The notes: generated from the letters alone by a model not told the origin. Counted from the stretch's first letter, positions 44,596 through 52,847 are shown. The stretch is 64,000 nt of DNA from a bacterium (GCA_030431455.1 JAUIJE010000003.1:72360-136359); one strand, 5' to 3'. Numbers and translations: made by a program.

Positions 44596-46218
44596 TCAGT
44601 AATGAAAGCTGAGCAGCCCGAGAGTCTGGTTCCGCACAAAGCTGAAATTCAGCTGTTCGCCGCCATCGAGCGTCACGGTGGTGTTTGTCAGCCGGACATC
44701 AAGGTCATTGGAGACCCCCACGCTCATCCAATCAAAGATGAAATAGTGGGCCGAGAGCTGGAAATCGACGTGCCCATCAAGGCGGCTGCCCTGAGAGATG
44801 TATTGGATGTACGTTGCGTCAGGATCGCCAATTCCAGAGAGATCGCGACCGAACATCAACACGCTCAGACCCGTCGCCGCGCGGAACACGAAATCGCTCC
44901 CCAACCATTGGTTGAAGTTCAAGTAGACGCGATTGTTGGTGATGTGCTGATACAAGGGAGCAGGGTCGACTCGACGCAGGAGCCCCCCGGCGACCTGGGT
45001 CGAGTCCAGCGGACGCCACCGGAGCTCCAGCTGGGTGGTGATGCCGATGAGGCTGAGTGAGTCGAGATAGCCAAAACCAGGAATCAGGGTGTTCCCGAAT
45101 GACGGAACCGGGTTGATCGTGAACGGGTTGGCGTATCCAATCTGGGCCATGCCACTGAGCCGTGGGGTGAACTGGCCCATGATGCCGCCCGAAATGAATG
45201 TCGGGATGGAGATGGGCGCCTGAGTCCCCGTGGTGAAGGCGAAGGGGTAAAAGTGAACCCCGGTGCCCGCCTGGGCAAAAAGCCCAGTCTTGGGCAGAAA
45301 ACGCCAATCCACGCGGGCGGTGGCGCCGAAATTCATCGAGTCCAGCACGTCCGTGCGGAGGCCGGTTCCAGCCCCAAAAAGTCCACCTTCCCAGCGGGTC
45401 GACGGGAACAACGTAAAGCCGGCGAGGCCAAGCGGCCCGATCCAATCCAGGTACTTGCGAACGCCGAAGTTGCCCGAGAACTTGAACCGCAGCGTTCCCC
45501 CGCCGGGCGTGAAACCGAGACCAGCGGACAGGTTGTTCTGGATGGACGTGAAGACGGCGCCATTGCTCACGTACCCCGCATCGTTGCTGAAGGACAGTGA
45601 GTCACGGACCGCGAACGAGAACATCCCGCCCCGGTTGATCTCTAGTCCACCGGCCACGCCCGTCCGAAAGAGCCCAAGGTTGCGGGTCTTGCCGTTGATC
45701 AATCCAGGAAGAAAGCCGTAGTCGGCAAACGCGTTGGCATCAAACGCAATCAACGACCCAGGATATGTGACCTCCAGGCGCGGCCGAAGTCGCATGACCG
45801 CGTCGCCAGAAAAGTCACTGATCATTCTCGAGAATGGAGTCGAGTAGGGGTTGACGTCAAAACCCAAGGCGGCGTCGAGCGCCAGATGCATCCTCGCGCG
45901 GCCGTCCTCTGACAACGCGATTCCCGGGCCCTGTGGGGCCCCGCTCGTGCCCAGTCGGTTTACTCCGGGAGCGGTTTGTTGGGTACCGGGGTCCTTCGGG
46001 TCGGCTTCGCCGTCGGCCGCCGGCGCCCCCTCGTTCTCGAGGTCGGTGAGCTCTTCCGACGGGGGCGGCTCTTCGCCCTGGGGGAGCGGCTGGTTCTGGG
46101 CGAGGGCCGAGCCCCCCGAGATCAAAATGACGGCCGACAACGCGGTGCGGAGACTCTTCAACAGGGGCTCACGATCGCCGTAAATTGCCGACATCATTAC
46201 ACTCTTTGGCTCATTCAT
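44596..46218 (-). CDS. Outer-membrane beta-barrel protein, candidate export porin for the OPX protein
   Basis: This protein of about 540 residues has a signal peptide ending SALAQ, then a Pro/Glu-rich linker. A long region of alternating amphipathic strands follows with many aromatic girdle residues, for example LFRTGVAGGLEINRGGMFSFA, and it ends in LSFHY with a terminal aromatic. This is the look of an integral outer-membrane barrel. It is the first gene before the short OPX gene, as in myxobacterial loci where a porin (Wzp) completes the export channel. The start is uncertain: ATGs at 46218, 46197 and 46194 all fit. Confidence 0.78.
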   Translation of the reverse strand: MNEPKSVMMSAIYGDREPLLKSLRTALSAVILISGGSALAQNQPLPQGEEPPPSEELTDLENEGAPAADGEADPKDPGTQQTAPGVNRLGTSGAPQGPGIALSEDGRARMHLALDAALGFDVNPYSTPFSRMISDFSGDAVMRLRPRLEVTYPGSLIAFDANAFADYGFLPGLINGKTRNLGLFRTGVAGGLEINRGGMFSFAVRDSLSFSNDAGYVSNGAVFTSIQNNLSAGLGFTPGGGTLRFKFSGNFGVRKYLDWIGPLGLAGFTLFPSTRWEGGLFGAGTGLRTDVLDSMNFGATARVDWRFLPKTGLFAQAGTGVHFYPFAFTTGTQAPISIPTFISGGIMGQFTPRLSGMAQIGYANPFTINPVPSFGNTLIPGFGYLDSLSLIGITTQLELRWRPLDSTQVAGGLLRRVDPAPLYQHITNNRVYLNFNQWLGSDFVFRAATGLSVLMFGRDLSGIGDPDATYIQYISQGSRLDGHVDFQLSAHYFIFDWMSVGVSNDLDVRLTNTTVTLDGGEQLNFSFVRNQTLGLLSFHY

Positions 46219-46456
46219 GAGCCCACCCGCGCTCGCCGCGCGGGTGCCCAGATTCATCGAAACGCGAGGTTAATCGCAATCTTGCGCCACCCGCAACAAC
46301 ATTCACATCGAAACACATGGAAAACACGTCTTCTTGGGTGCGTGGTCACAGCGACGCAAAGTGTTCGAAAAAACTGGCCTGATCTCGACGACCAAAGACC
46401 CGTCTCAGGCGGACCGTTTCGCCTCAAAACAGACAATGCCATTGGATCTAGGGGCA
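46219..46456 (-). promoter_or_regulatory. Leader/promoter region of the export operon
   Basis: About 240 nt without a gene separate the barrel gene from the terminator. It must hold the promoter of the export operon, but no convincing -35/-10 pair was found. A small hairpin, CGCA with TGCG around a 4-nt loop (46275-46286), lies about 60 nt before the gene. Because a NusG paralogue is encoded in the same operon, this leader is where an ops-like recruitment site would be expected. That is inference only. Confidence 0.35.
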
Positions 46457-46488
46457 CAAAAAAGCGCGCCTCGCGGCGCGCCTTTTTG
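46457..46488. terminator. Strong bidirectional rho-independent terminator
   Basis: GCGCGCC (46464-46470), loop TCGC and GGCGCGC (46475-46481) form a perfect 7-bp GC stem. Six A residues lie on its left and five T residues on its right, so it ends transcripts on both strands. It starts 15 nt after the stop codon of the second ExbD/TolR gene and mainly serves the minus-strand TolQ operon. It isolates that operon from the polysaccharide export operon. Confidence 0.92.
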
Positions 46489-46502
46489 GGTCGCGGGGGC
46501 GG

Positions 46503-47120
46503 CTACTCTTCGCCGCCACCCTCTCCCCCTTCGCCTTCCGCGGCGTCGGCCTTCCGGCCATCGCCCACCGTGAGCCGGATGCGGCCGTAGCCGGCCTGCT
46601 CGCAGGTGTACAGAACGCGCTTCATCACCTTGTAGTTGGTGTGCTTATCGGTCTGGACGTTGACCGTGGTGGTCGGGTCCTCATCGGGATTGAGCTGCTC
46701 GGCGCGGCCCGATCCGATGGCCTCAAAGCGCTGGCGGTTGTCCACCAGCTTTTCTTCCAACTCAGAGATGTTCCAGTTGGGGTCGTCGGGGTCCAGCTGC
46801 CCGAGGTCGAGCAGGACCTGGCCCTCGAAGTAGAGCTGCTGATTTCCCGTCTCCGGATTGTAGGAGATCGAGATGATCGGCACGCGGGTGACCTCAGCGC
46901 CGTGCTCGGCGAGCGCCATCTTCATGTCCTTGGACAAAAAGAGCATCTCGCCGGAAGCGTTGAAGTTCATGACCAAGAAGATGACCAACACCATCATCAT
47001 GTCCACCAGCGCGGTGACGTTGAGATACACGTCGCCGCTGCGGCCACCGCCGTGGGCGGACAACAGCTTCATGGAGTGGAAGCGGTGCGATTGACGCAGG
47101 TCGCGAAACTCAACAGCCAT
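46503..47120 (-). CDS. ExbD/TolR-family protein, copy 2
   Basis: This 205-residue protein has one N-terminal transmembrane helix with the family motif NVTALVDMMMVLVIFLVM, including the proton-relay Asp. A periplasmic domain follows, ending in TDKHTNYKVMKRVLYTCEQAG and an acidic Gly/Glu tail. It is longer than typical TolR (about 140 residues) because of an insert around residues 90-145. It is the last gene of a TolQ-TolR-TolR operon, starting 12 nt after the previous stop. Confidence 0.88.
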   Translation of the reverse strand: MAVEFRDLRQSHRFHSMKLLSAHGGGRSGDVYLNVTALVDMMMVLVIFLVMNFNASGEMLFLSKDMKMALAEHGAEVTRVPIISISYNPETGNQQLYFEGQVLLDLGQLDPDDPNWNISELEEKLVDNRQRFEAIGSGRAEQLNPDEDPTTTVNVQTDKHTNYKVMKRVLYTCEQAGYGRIRLTVGDGRKADAAEGEGGEGGGEE

Positions 47121-47132
47121 GTCCCACTCCTT

Positions 47133-47606
47133 TCACTGTGATGCGGGTTGAAGCTGCACGCCGGTGAGCTCCAAACCAATGTTAATGTCAATCGCCTTGG
47201 CGATGTCTTCAAACTTCACGCCGTCCTCAGGCTTGACCATCACTTGGGTCCGCTCGGGTCGCGCTTCTTTGAGCGACTTGAGCGCGGCTTGTACGCCGTC
47301 CCAATCGTAGCCATTGGCGGTGTTGGGGAAGGTCGAGGCTTCCGCCCCTTCCTCTTGGACGCTGGAGTTGGACTCGGTCAAGAGCACGAAGATCGGCTTG
47401 GGCGGATCCTCGTCCTTGTCCTTTTCCTGCTGCTCCTGCCCACCCGAGGTGTTTTGAATCTCGAGTGCTGCAATCTGCGTCCACACCGCCGTCATGACCA
47501 GGAACGTCATGATCGTCATCAAGAGGTCGATGTACGGCACCAAGTTGATGGCAGCGTCCAGCGAACGCTTGCCACCTTTTCCTGGTTCTGGTGCGGCTCC
47601 ACCCAT
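47133..47606 (-). CDS. ExbD/TolR-family protein, copy 1
   Basis: This 157-residue protein has a transmembrane helix with INLVPYIDLLMTIMTFLVM, including the conserved Asp. An acidic, charged linker (EKDKDEDPP) leads to a periplasmic domain ending MVKPEDGVKFEDIAKAIDINI. It would form the force-transmitting part of a proton-driven TolQ/ExbB motor. It starts 3 nt after the TolQ-like gene and differs strongly from copy 2, so the motor may use a heteromeric pair. Confidence 0.88.
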   Translation of the reverse strand: MGGAAPEPGKGGKRSLDAAINLVPYIDLLMTIMTFLVMTAVWTQIAALEIQNTSGGQEQQEKDKDEDPPKPIFVLLTESNSSVQEEGAEASTFPNTANGYDWDGVQAALKSLKEARPERTQVMVKPEDGVKFEDIAKAIDINIGLELTGVQLQPASQ

Positions 47607-47609
47607 GGA

Positions 47610-48275
47610 TCAGCCCGCGCTCTCTTCGATGGCCGACACGTTCAGCTTGTCCTTGTTGCGCAGGACCATGTTGATGGTCGAGGCCGCGGAAGCCTTGATG
47701 TCGTCCATGAGCGCTTGGGTGCGACCTTGGAGGATGGAGTAGATGACCAGCGGCGGGATGGCGGTGATGAGACCGTAGGCGGTGCAGTGCATGGCCTCGG
47801 AAATACCCGCGGACAGCATGGTCGATTTGTCGGCGGCGGACACGGAGGCGACCGCGGCGAACACTTTGACCATCCCGAGCACGGTGCCGAGCAGACCCGC
47901 GAGGGTGGCGCCGTTGGAAATCATGGAGAGGTAGCCGGTGCGCTTTTCGAGATAGGGCATCTCGTGCATCGACGCTTCGTCGATGGCGGCTTGCACTTCC
48001 TCTTCACCGTGGCGCGTCTCGAGGAGGCCGGCTTTGAGGATGCGGGTCAGCGGGCTTTGCGGCTGGTCGCTGAGGAAGCGGATGCCGCCCATCACGTCGC
48101 CGCGGAAGATGCGCTCACGAAGTCCGGCGAGGACCGCTTCTTTGTTGAGGCGGGTCTTGAAGAAGAGAACGTAGATACGTTCGGTCATGATGGCGAAAGA
48201 CACACCTTCGAAGACGGAGATCGGAATCATCCAGAATCCGCCTTCGCGGTACGCTTCTGCGAGTTGTTCCAACAT
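47610..48275 (-). CDS. MotA/TolQ/ExbB proton-channel protein
   Basis: This 221-residue protein has three hydrophobic helices and the family motif SNGATLAGLLGTVLGMVKVF, with ISEAMHCTAYGLITAIPPLV in the third. It forms the stator ring that uses the proton gradient. An AAGGAG ribosome-binding site precedes the ATG at 48275; the open frame upstream has no support. With two ExbD/TolR proteins downstream and no TonB, TolA, TolB or Pal in view, the set resembles the AglRQS-type motor of Myxococcus more than a TonB or Tol system. Confidence 0.9.
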   Translation of the reverse strand: MLEQLAEAYREGGFWMIPISVFEGVSFAIMTERIYVLFFKTRLNKEAVLAGLRERIFRGDVMGGIRFLSDQPQSPLTRILKAGLLETRHGEEEVQAAIDEASMHEMPYLEKRTGYLSMISNGATLAGLLGTVLGMVKVFAAVASVSAADKSTMLSAGISEAMHCTAYGLITAIPPLVIYSILQGRTQALMDDIKASAASTINMVLRNKDKLNVSAIEESAG

Positions 48276-48787
48276 CGCTTTTGGCTCCTTACAGCCCGCC
48301 TGGGCTTTGTTTTTGCTGGCCGAGGTGGCCCGAAAGTTCGCCTGCCCAGACCCTCTGCGATCGGGGCAACGGCGGTTTCCTACTACAGGGGATTGAGTTT
48401 TGAAAAGACCGCATTCGTCCCCTTTCTGGCGGATGCGGCGAGCCGCAGACCGCGCGATCACTGACAGTCCTTCCGCGTCGGGGTTCCGCAGGATCCCACA
48501 TGCGTCCGCCAGGGTGCACGATCGGCGCGGCAAAGCACACAAACCGAACGATCCCACCGCATTGCGTCGTCCCAGTGTGGCATGTAGGGCAATGTGGGGC
48601 GAGCATCGCTTGTCGTGTGGAGGGCCCCGTGGCGCCGCGCTTTACGATCTGCATCCGCCGCTTCAAGGGAAGAGATCGCTCGCTTTTAGAATGCGGGGTT
48701 GGCCTACAAGTTCAAAAGCGGCCGTGCGCCGGGCACCGCGGCGTTCTCGCCCACCTAGCGATCCAGTCACACTGCGGGGGATGAGCG
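48276..48787. other. Non-coding interval between TolQ operon and glycosyltransferase
   Basis: I see no supported gene in this 510-nt stretch; the open frames on both strands lack start signals and recognisable motifs. It should contain the TolQ operon promoter on the minus strand. A short hairpin (AGCCC 48293-48297 with GGGCT 48302-48306) lies directly before the TolQ ribosome-binding site on that strand. On the plus strand the same hairpin is followed by TTGTTTTT and could end antisense transcripts. Confidence 0.5.
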
Positions 48788-50566
48788 TCAGCCCGAGCGG
48801 GGCTCGACGTCCGACGAGCCCGACGGCACCTGCGCCTGCTCCAGGGTCGGGCCCTCGCCGGACGCGTCGACGAGGAAGCGGCCGGTGGCGGGTCGCTTGC
48901 CTGGCTCGTCGGGGGTGGGCACCGGGGGCGGGGGGTCGTCGTCTTCAAAGTCAGGGCGGGCCTCGAACACGGTGTCGTTGACCCACTCGTCGTTGCCCAT
49001 CTGGGCGAGGACCTTTTGCGCCTGGTCGCCGAGGGAGACCGACCACGGGTTGGACGCGGTGGCGTCGGGGTCGGCGCTGGAGGGGGTGGCGGTGGGGCCG
49101 GGGGCGATGGGGGCGCGCTCGGTGGCCTCGTCGGGGGAGAGGTTCTCGACGAGGTCGACGTTGGGGGGCGGGGCCGGGTTGCTGTCTGGTTCTTCGCCGG
49201 TGACCGCGGGGCCGCGGGGGTCGACCACGGTGGCGGCCCAGACGTCGCCTTGGTCGGTGTTGGGCGAGGACAGGCCGCCGAGGTCGGGGGCGGACACGCC
49301 GGTGGCGGCGACGTCGATGGGGGTCTCGACCCGCTCGGGGCGGATGGCCGCAACGACATTGGGGGACGCGTTGGTGCCGGGCGGGATGCGGTGCCCGGTG
49401 GAAGACTGTGAATAGCCCTCTTCCGACAGGTCATGCTCGGTGGCGACCACCGTGCATTGGAGCATGCGCGACAGGACCTGGGCGAACTCCTCGGCCCGCT
49501 GCCGGCTGTCCGCGGCCTGCACCTTGTGAGCGACCTGGGCCCGAAGCGCGGCGCGGGCGTCCGCGCTTTGCACCAAGCGCACGACGTGGGCGGCGACCCC
49601 GTCGAGGTTGCCAGGTTCGACGACGACCACGTCACCGGCCACCGCGAGGTCCTTGGCCCCCTCGGCGTCGACCGCGACCACGGTGGGGCGGGCCATGGCC
49701 ATGGCCTCGAGGGCCCGGTGGGGCAATGCATAGGTGGGCGGGGTCGACATCACCGCGACCACCTGGGCCCGCTTGAGCGCGGCGCGCAGCTCGTTGGGGT
49801 TCTCGACGAGGCGGCGCGACAGCGGACGCGACTTGTCGTCGAGCACGGACAGCTGCGGGTGGTCATCGAAGGGCGCGCCCACGATCTCGATGTGCTGCTG
49901 GGGAAGCGCCTGGTGGATCTTGCGGGCCAAGGCCAGGGCGCGCTCGCTCTCCTGGCGGTCGCGGGCCCCGAGGATGACGACCCGGTCGCCGTCGCGGGCG
50001 GTCCCGGAGAACACCCGCAATGATACTGCACGCGGCAAGAGCTCGATGCGCCGGGGGTCGGTGCGCTCCGAGATGCGACGCGCCATCAACCGGGAGGGGG
50101 CGAGGATGACGTCGGCCATGCCCAACACCTCGCGTTCGCGGTCGAGGCCCCCCCGGATCGCGAGGGCGGTCTCGTCGACGCCGGCGGAGCGCTCGATGGT
50201 CTCGTCGAGGAAATGGCCGCACTCGATGAGCACCGGGATCTTCTTCTTCTTGCGGGGGGGCAAGGCCGAGGCGGTGAGCAGGTCGGCGCACACCACGAGG
50301 TCGTAGGGCTCAGACCGGAGCTGGCGGCCGAGGGCGCGCTCATACTTGCCAAACTGCTCGACCAGCGAGCCGTCCCCGACGGGCACGCGCATCAGCCGGG
50401 CGGTGCCAAGCCGCTGGATGTGGGCCTTGCCCTTGCCGCGCACGGTGAGCGCGTCGACGGAAAAACCCTCCTCAGGGAAGATCGACAGCAACTGTGCCAA
50501 CCGGGCCGCGGTGGATGTGGGACCGGGCACCTCAGCGAACGCGCAGAAGAGGATGTGTTTTTCCAC
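48788..50566 (-). CDS. Family 4-like glycosyltransferase with long disordered C-terminal tail
   Basis: This 592-residue protein has a GT-B part (about residues 1-385). It starts HILFCAFAEVPGPTSTAARL and has VILGARDRQESERALALA, VVAVMSTPPTYALPHRALEAM and RPTVVAVDAEGAKDL. The remaining 200 residues are Pro/Asp/Ala/Thr rich without recognisable domains (for example APGPTATPSSADPDA). The usual donor-site EGxP motif is replaced by TYALPHRALEAMAMA. The GTG start gives the natural N-terminus. It is outside the main operons and diverges from the TetR gene. Its role, sugar transfer or something else, is open. Confidence 0.68.
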   Translation of the reverse strand: MEKHILFCAFAEVPGPTSTAARLAQLLSIFPEEGFSVDALTVRGKGKAHIQRLGTARLMRVPVGDGSLVEQFGKYERALGRQLRSEPYDLVVCADLLTASALPPRKKKKIPVLIECGHFLDETIERSAGVDETALAIRGGLDREREVLGMADVILAPSRLMARRISERTDPRRIELLPRAVSLRVFSGTARDGDRVVILGARDRQESERALALARKIHQALPQQHIEIVGAPFDDHPQLSVLDDKSRPLSRRLVENPNELRAALKRAQVVAVMSTPPTYALPHRALEAMAMARPTVVAVDAEGAKDLAVAGDVVVVEPGNLDGVAAHVVRLVQSADARAALRAQVAHKVQAADSRQRAEEFAQVLSRMLQCTVVATEHDLSEEGYSQSSTGHRIPPGTNASPNVVAAIRPERVETPIDVAATGVSAPDLGGLSSPNTDQGDVWAATVVDPRGPAVTGEEPDSNPAPPPNVDLVENLSPDEATERAPIAPGPTATPSSADPDATASNPWSVSLGDQAQKVLAQMGNDEWVNDTVFEARPDFEDDDPPPPVPTPDEPGKRPATGRFLVDASGEGPTLEQAQVPSGSSDVEPRSG

Positions 50567-50670
50567 GTTTGTCCGACGGAAAGTGTACCCGGACCGCTGG
50601 CGAAAAAGGGAGACCGCCCCAACCCGGGCGGGTCGGGTTGATGACCGCCGGGGGCGGGTTGCTTGAAACG

Positions 50671-50690
50671 CGAACGTTCGTTTATAAACG
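50671..50690. promoter_or_regulatory. Two overlapping perfect palindromes upstream of the TetR gene
   Basis: CGAACGTTCG (50671-50680) and CGTTTATAAACG (50679-50690) are both perfect and share two bases. They end 4 nt before the TetR ATG. GAACG/CGTTC half-sites are common for TetR regulators of lipid metabolism such as FabR and DesT. The likely use is autoregulation of the TetR gene, with possible control of the divergent glycosyltransferase. Binding is inferred from symmetry and position. Confidence 0.62.
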
Positions 50691-50694
50691 AGAC

Positions 50695-51216
50695 ATGCCG
50701 AGACGACGCCTGCACCGGGACGACGACATGCTCGAAGCGGTGCGGCGCGTGCTGCGGGCCCATGGCACGGGCGCGCCGGTGCGGGTCCTGGCCCAGGAGG
50801 CGGGTGTCTCGACCGGCGTGCTCTACCAACGCTTCGGCAGCAAGGACCAGCTGCTGCAGGCCGCGCTCACCGCCGCGCCGCCGGACGTCGACGGGATCGA
50901 ACGGCACCGGGGTGAAGACAGCGGCGCACATGTGCACCGGTTGGGCGACATCGCGTTTTCCCATTTTGTGCGGGTGCTCCCCGACGCGCTCCTCGCGTGG
51001 ACCCGCGGGGGGGACCGCCCGGCCGACCCCGACGGCCGCGGGCAGGTGGTGCGGGCCTTTGCCCGGGCGCTCGGCGACGACGAAGGCGCGGACGTTTTGG
51101 TGGCGCTGGCGCACGATCTCGCGCTGGCCGTCGTCACCGACGGCCTCGACCGGCGGACGGCCCAGGAGCGCTTGCGGGTCCGCTGTGCGCGGTTGCGGCT
51201 CAGCCCGCCCGCTTGA
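50695..51216 (+). CDS. TetR-family transcriptional regulator
   Basis: This 173-residue protein has an N-terminal helix-turn-helix with VRVLAQEAGVSTGVLYQRFGSKDQLLQAAL (about residues 22-50), the TetR pattern. An all-helical ligand-binding region follows, with FSHFVRVLPDALLAW and LAHDLALAVVTDGLD. I chose the ATG at 50695 directly after the palindromes; the longer frame would read through them. Its 3' end overlaps the convergent fabF by 17 nt. This placement suggests control of the fatty-acid operon, but no matching palindrome was recognised before fabD. Confidence 0.86.
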   Translation: MPRRRLHRDDDMLEAVRRVLRAHGTGAPVRVLAQEAGVSTGVLYQRFGSKDQLLQAALTAAPPDVDGIERHRGEDSGAHVHRLGDIAFSHFVRVLPDALLAWTRGGDRPADPDGRGQVVRAFARALGDDEGADVLVALAHDLALAVVTDGLDRRTAQERLRVRCARLRLSPPA

Positions 51217-52450
51217 ACACGAGGGCGGTGTGGCCGCCGCCCATGCCGAAGTTGAGGCTGAGGGCGTGGCGCATCTCAGCGGTCTTCGGCGCGGTCACAA
51301 AGGGCAGATCGAAGGCCGCGTCGCGGATGCCCGCGGACACCGGGAGCTTGCCCGAGTGGAGCGCGTGGGCACAGATCGCGGCTTCCACCGCGCCGGCCGC
51401 GCCGATGAGGTGGCCGGTCAGCGACTTGGTCGACGAGACGTGCACGTTCTTGGTGTGCGCGCCGAACACGGTCTCGATCGCCCGCGCCTCGGCCTCGTCG
51501 CCGGCCACGGTCCCGGCGCCGTGGGGGTTGATGTAGTCGATGTCCTCGGGCTTGAGGCCCGCGTCGTCGAGGGCCGCGCGGATCACCGCGGCCATGGTCT
51601 CGGCGTTGGGGTCCCAGTCGAGTTCGCCGCTTTGCCGGGCGGCGAACCCCACCACGTCGGCGAGGGCTTTGGCCCCGCGCCCTTGGGCGGCGTCGGCCTC
51701 TTCGAGGATCAGGGCCCCGGCGCCTTCGCCGATCACAAAGCCACTGCGGGACTTGTCGAACGCGCGGACCGGGGTCTTGTCGTCGTCGTTGTTGGTGGTG
51801 TGCACGCCGGCGTTGAGGTAGGCCGACACCACCATGGTGTGCACCGCCGCCTCCGCGCCCCCCGCGAGCACGCGGTCACAGCGACCGTCGCGGATGTGGG
51901 TGAGCCCCTCGCCGACCGCGTAAGCGCCCGAGGTGCCTTCGCCGGACGGGGTCCAGTTGGGACCGCGCAGATTGAAGCGCATGCCCACGTGGCCCGCGGA
52001 CAGGTTGCCGATCACCGCGGGGATGAAGAACGGGGACACCCGCCGGGGGCCGCGGTCTTCGAGCAGGTCCTGCACGTCGAGGATGTGCCCCACGCCGTTG
52101 AGGCCGACGCCGAACAGGGTGCCGAACGTGTTGCCGGCGTCGTCGTCCATGCGCTCGGGCAAGCCCGCCGAGGTCCACGCCTGTTGCGCCGCCGAGATCG
52201 AGTACACGATGAACGGATCGGTGCGGCGGGCCTCTTTGGCCTCCATGTACTGGGTCGAGTCAAAACCCTGGAGTAGCCCCGCGATGTGCACCGCGGCGGC
52301 GTGCCCCCCCCATTTGGCGTCTTGGAGGACGTCAGACCGGGAGAACCCGGTCTTGCCCTCGATCGCCGCGCCAAACGTTTCTTCTGCGGTGTTGCCGATG
52401 GGCGTGATCATGCCCGTCGACGTGACGACAACCCGTCGCGTCATGGCCAA
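51200..52450 (-). CDS. fabF: FabF-like beta-ketoacyl-ACP synthase lacking the active-site cysteine
   Basis: This 416-residue thiolase-fold protein is homologous to FabF throughout. It has VTSTGMITPIGNTAEETF, NPHGAGTVAGDEAEA with the first catalytic His, and STKSLTGHLIGAAGAVEA with the conserved Lys and second His. Where FabF has TACTSG with the nucleophile Cys, this protein reads GEGTSG, so Gly172 (codon GGC at 51935-51937) replaces it. The C-terminal FGFGGTN is FGMGGGH. It is the last gene of fabD-fabG-acpP-fabF, 55 nt after acpP. Without Cys it cannot accept an acyl chain in the normal way; decarboxylase, initiation or chain-length-factor-like roles are possible. Confidence 0.9.
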   Translation of the reverse strand: MAMTRRVVVTSTGMITPIGNTAEETFGAAIEGKTGFSRSDVLQDAKWGGHAAAVHIAGLLQGFDSTQYMEAKEARRTDPFIVYSISAAQQAWTSAGLPERMDDDAGNTFGTLFGVGLNGVGHILDVQDLLEDRGPRRVSPFFIPAVIGNLSAGHVGMRFNLRGPNWTPSGEGTSGAYAVGEGLTHIRDGRCDRVLAGGAEAAVHTMVVSAYLNAGVHTTNNDDDKTPVRAFDKSRSGFVIGEGAGALILEEADAAQGRGAKALADVVGFAARQSGELDWDPNAETMAAVIRAALDDAGLKPEDIDYINPHGAGTVAGDEAEARAIETVFGAHTKNVHVSSTKSLTGHLIGAAGAVEAAICAHALHSGKLPVSAGIRDAAFDLPFVTAPKTAEMRHALSLNFGMGGGHTALVFKRAG

Positions 52451-52505
52451 AACCTCACGAGGCCCGCGCGACGCTGCGCGGGCCCATGTCGTTGTCGCTC
52501 GCTGC

Positions 52506-52757
52506 TCAGGAAGCGGCTTTTTGCTCGTCCTGGAAGCGCTTCACGTGACCGATGGCATCGCCCACAGTGGAGATTTTTTCCGCTTCCTCGTCGGGGATCT
52601 CGGTCTGGAACTCTTCTTCCATGGCCATGATCAGCTCGACGATGTCGAGGGAGTCCGCGCCGAGATCCTCGATGAACTTCTTCTCATCGGTGACTTCATC
52701 TTCGCTCAGGCCCAGCTGGTCAGCGATAATCGAACGAACGCGTTGCTCCATATCCAT
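52506..52757 (-). CDS. acpP: Acyl carrier protein of fatty-acid synthesis
   Basis: This 83-residue ACP has the canonical phosphopantetheine site [15 protein letters not shown] with Ser36, followed by [18 protein letters not shown]. It carries the growing acyl chain for FabD, FabG and a ketosynthase. I chose the ATG at 52757 because AGGAGA lies 6 nt upstream; a second ATG two codons later is less well placed. It sits 90 nt after fabG, a gap large enough for an internal promoter, which would fit the high ACP demand. Confidence 0.95.
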   Translation of the reverse strand: MDMEQRVRSIIADQLGLSEDEVTDEKKFIEDLGADSLDIVELIMAMEEEFQTEIPDEEAEKISTVGDAIGHVKRFQDEQKAAS

Positions 52758-52847
52758 GTCGCGTCTCCTATCAAACGGCTGCGTTGCCGCGGTTTGCTTA
52801 TCTGGCACAGGTGCGGCGCACAACACGATCCGCGACCCAGAAATCGA

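Noticed and set aside
48289-48981. Small genes in the interval between TolQ and the glycosyltransferase
   Set aside because: The frames are Arg/Pro-rich, lack ribosome-binding sites and motifs, and one runs deep into the glycosyltransferase on the other strand.
51200-52450. fabF as a frameshifted pseudogene
   Set aside because: The frame is intact at full length and both His and the Lys motif are in register; only the Cys is replaced by a clean Gly codon.
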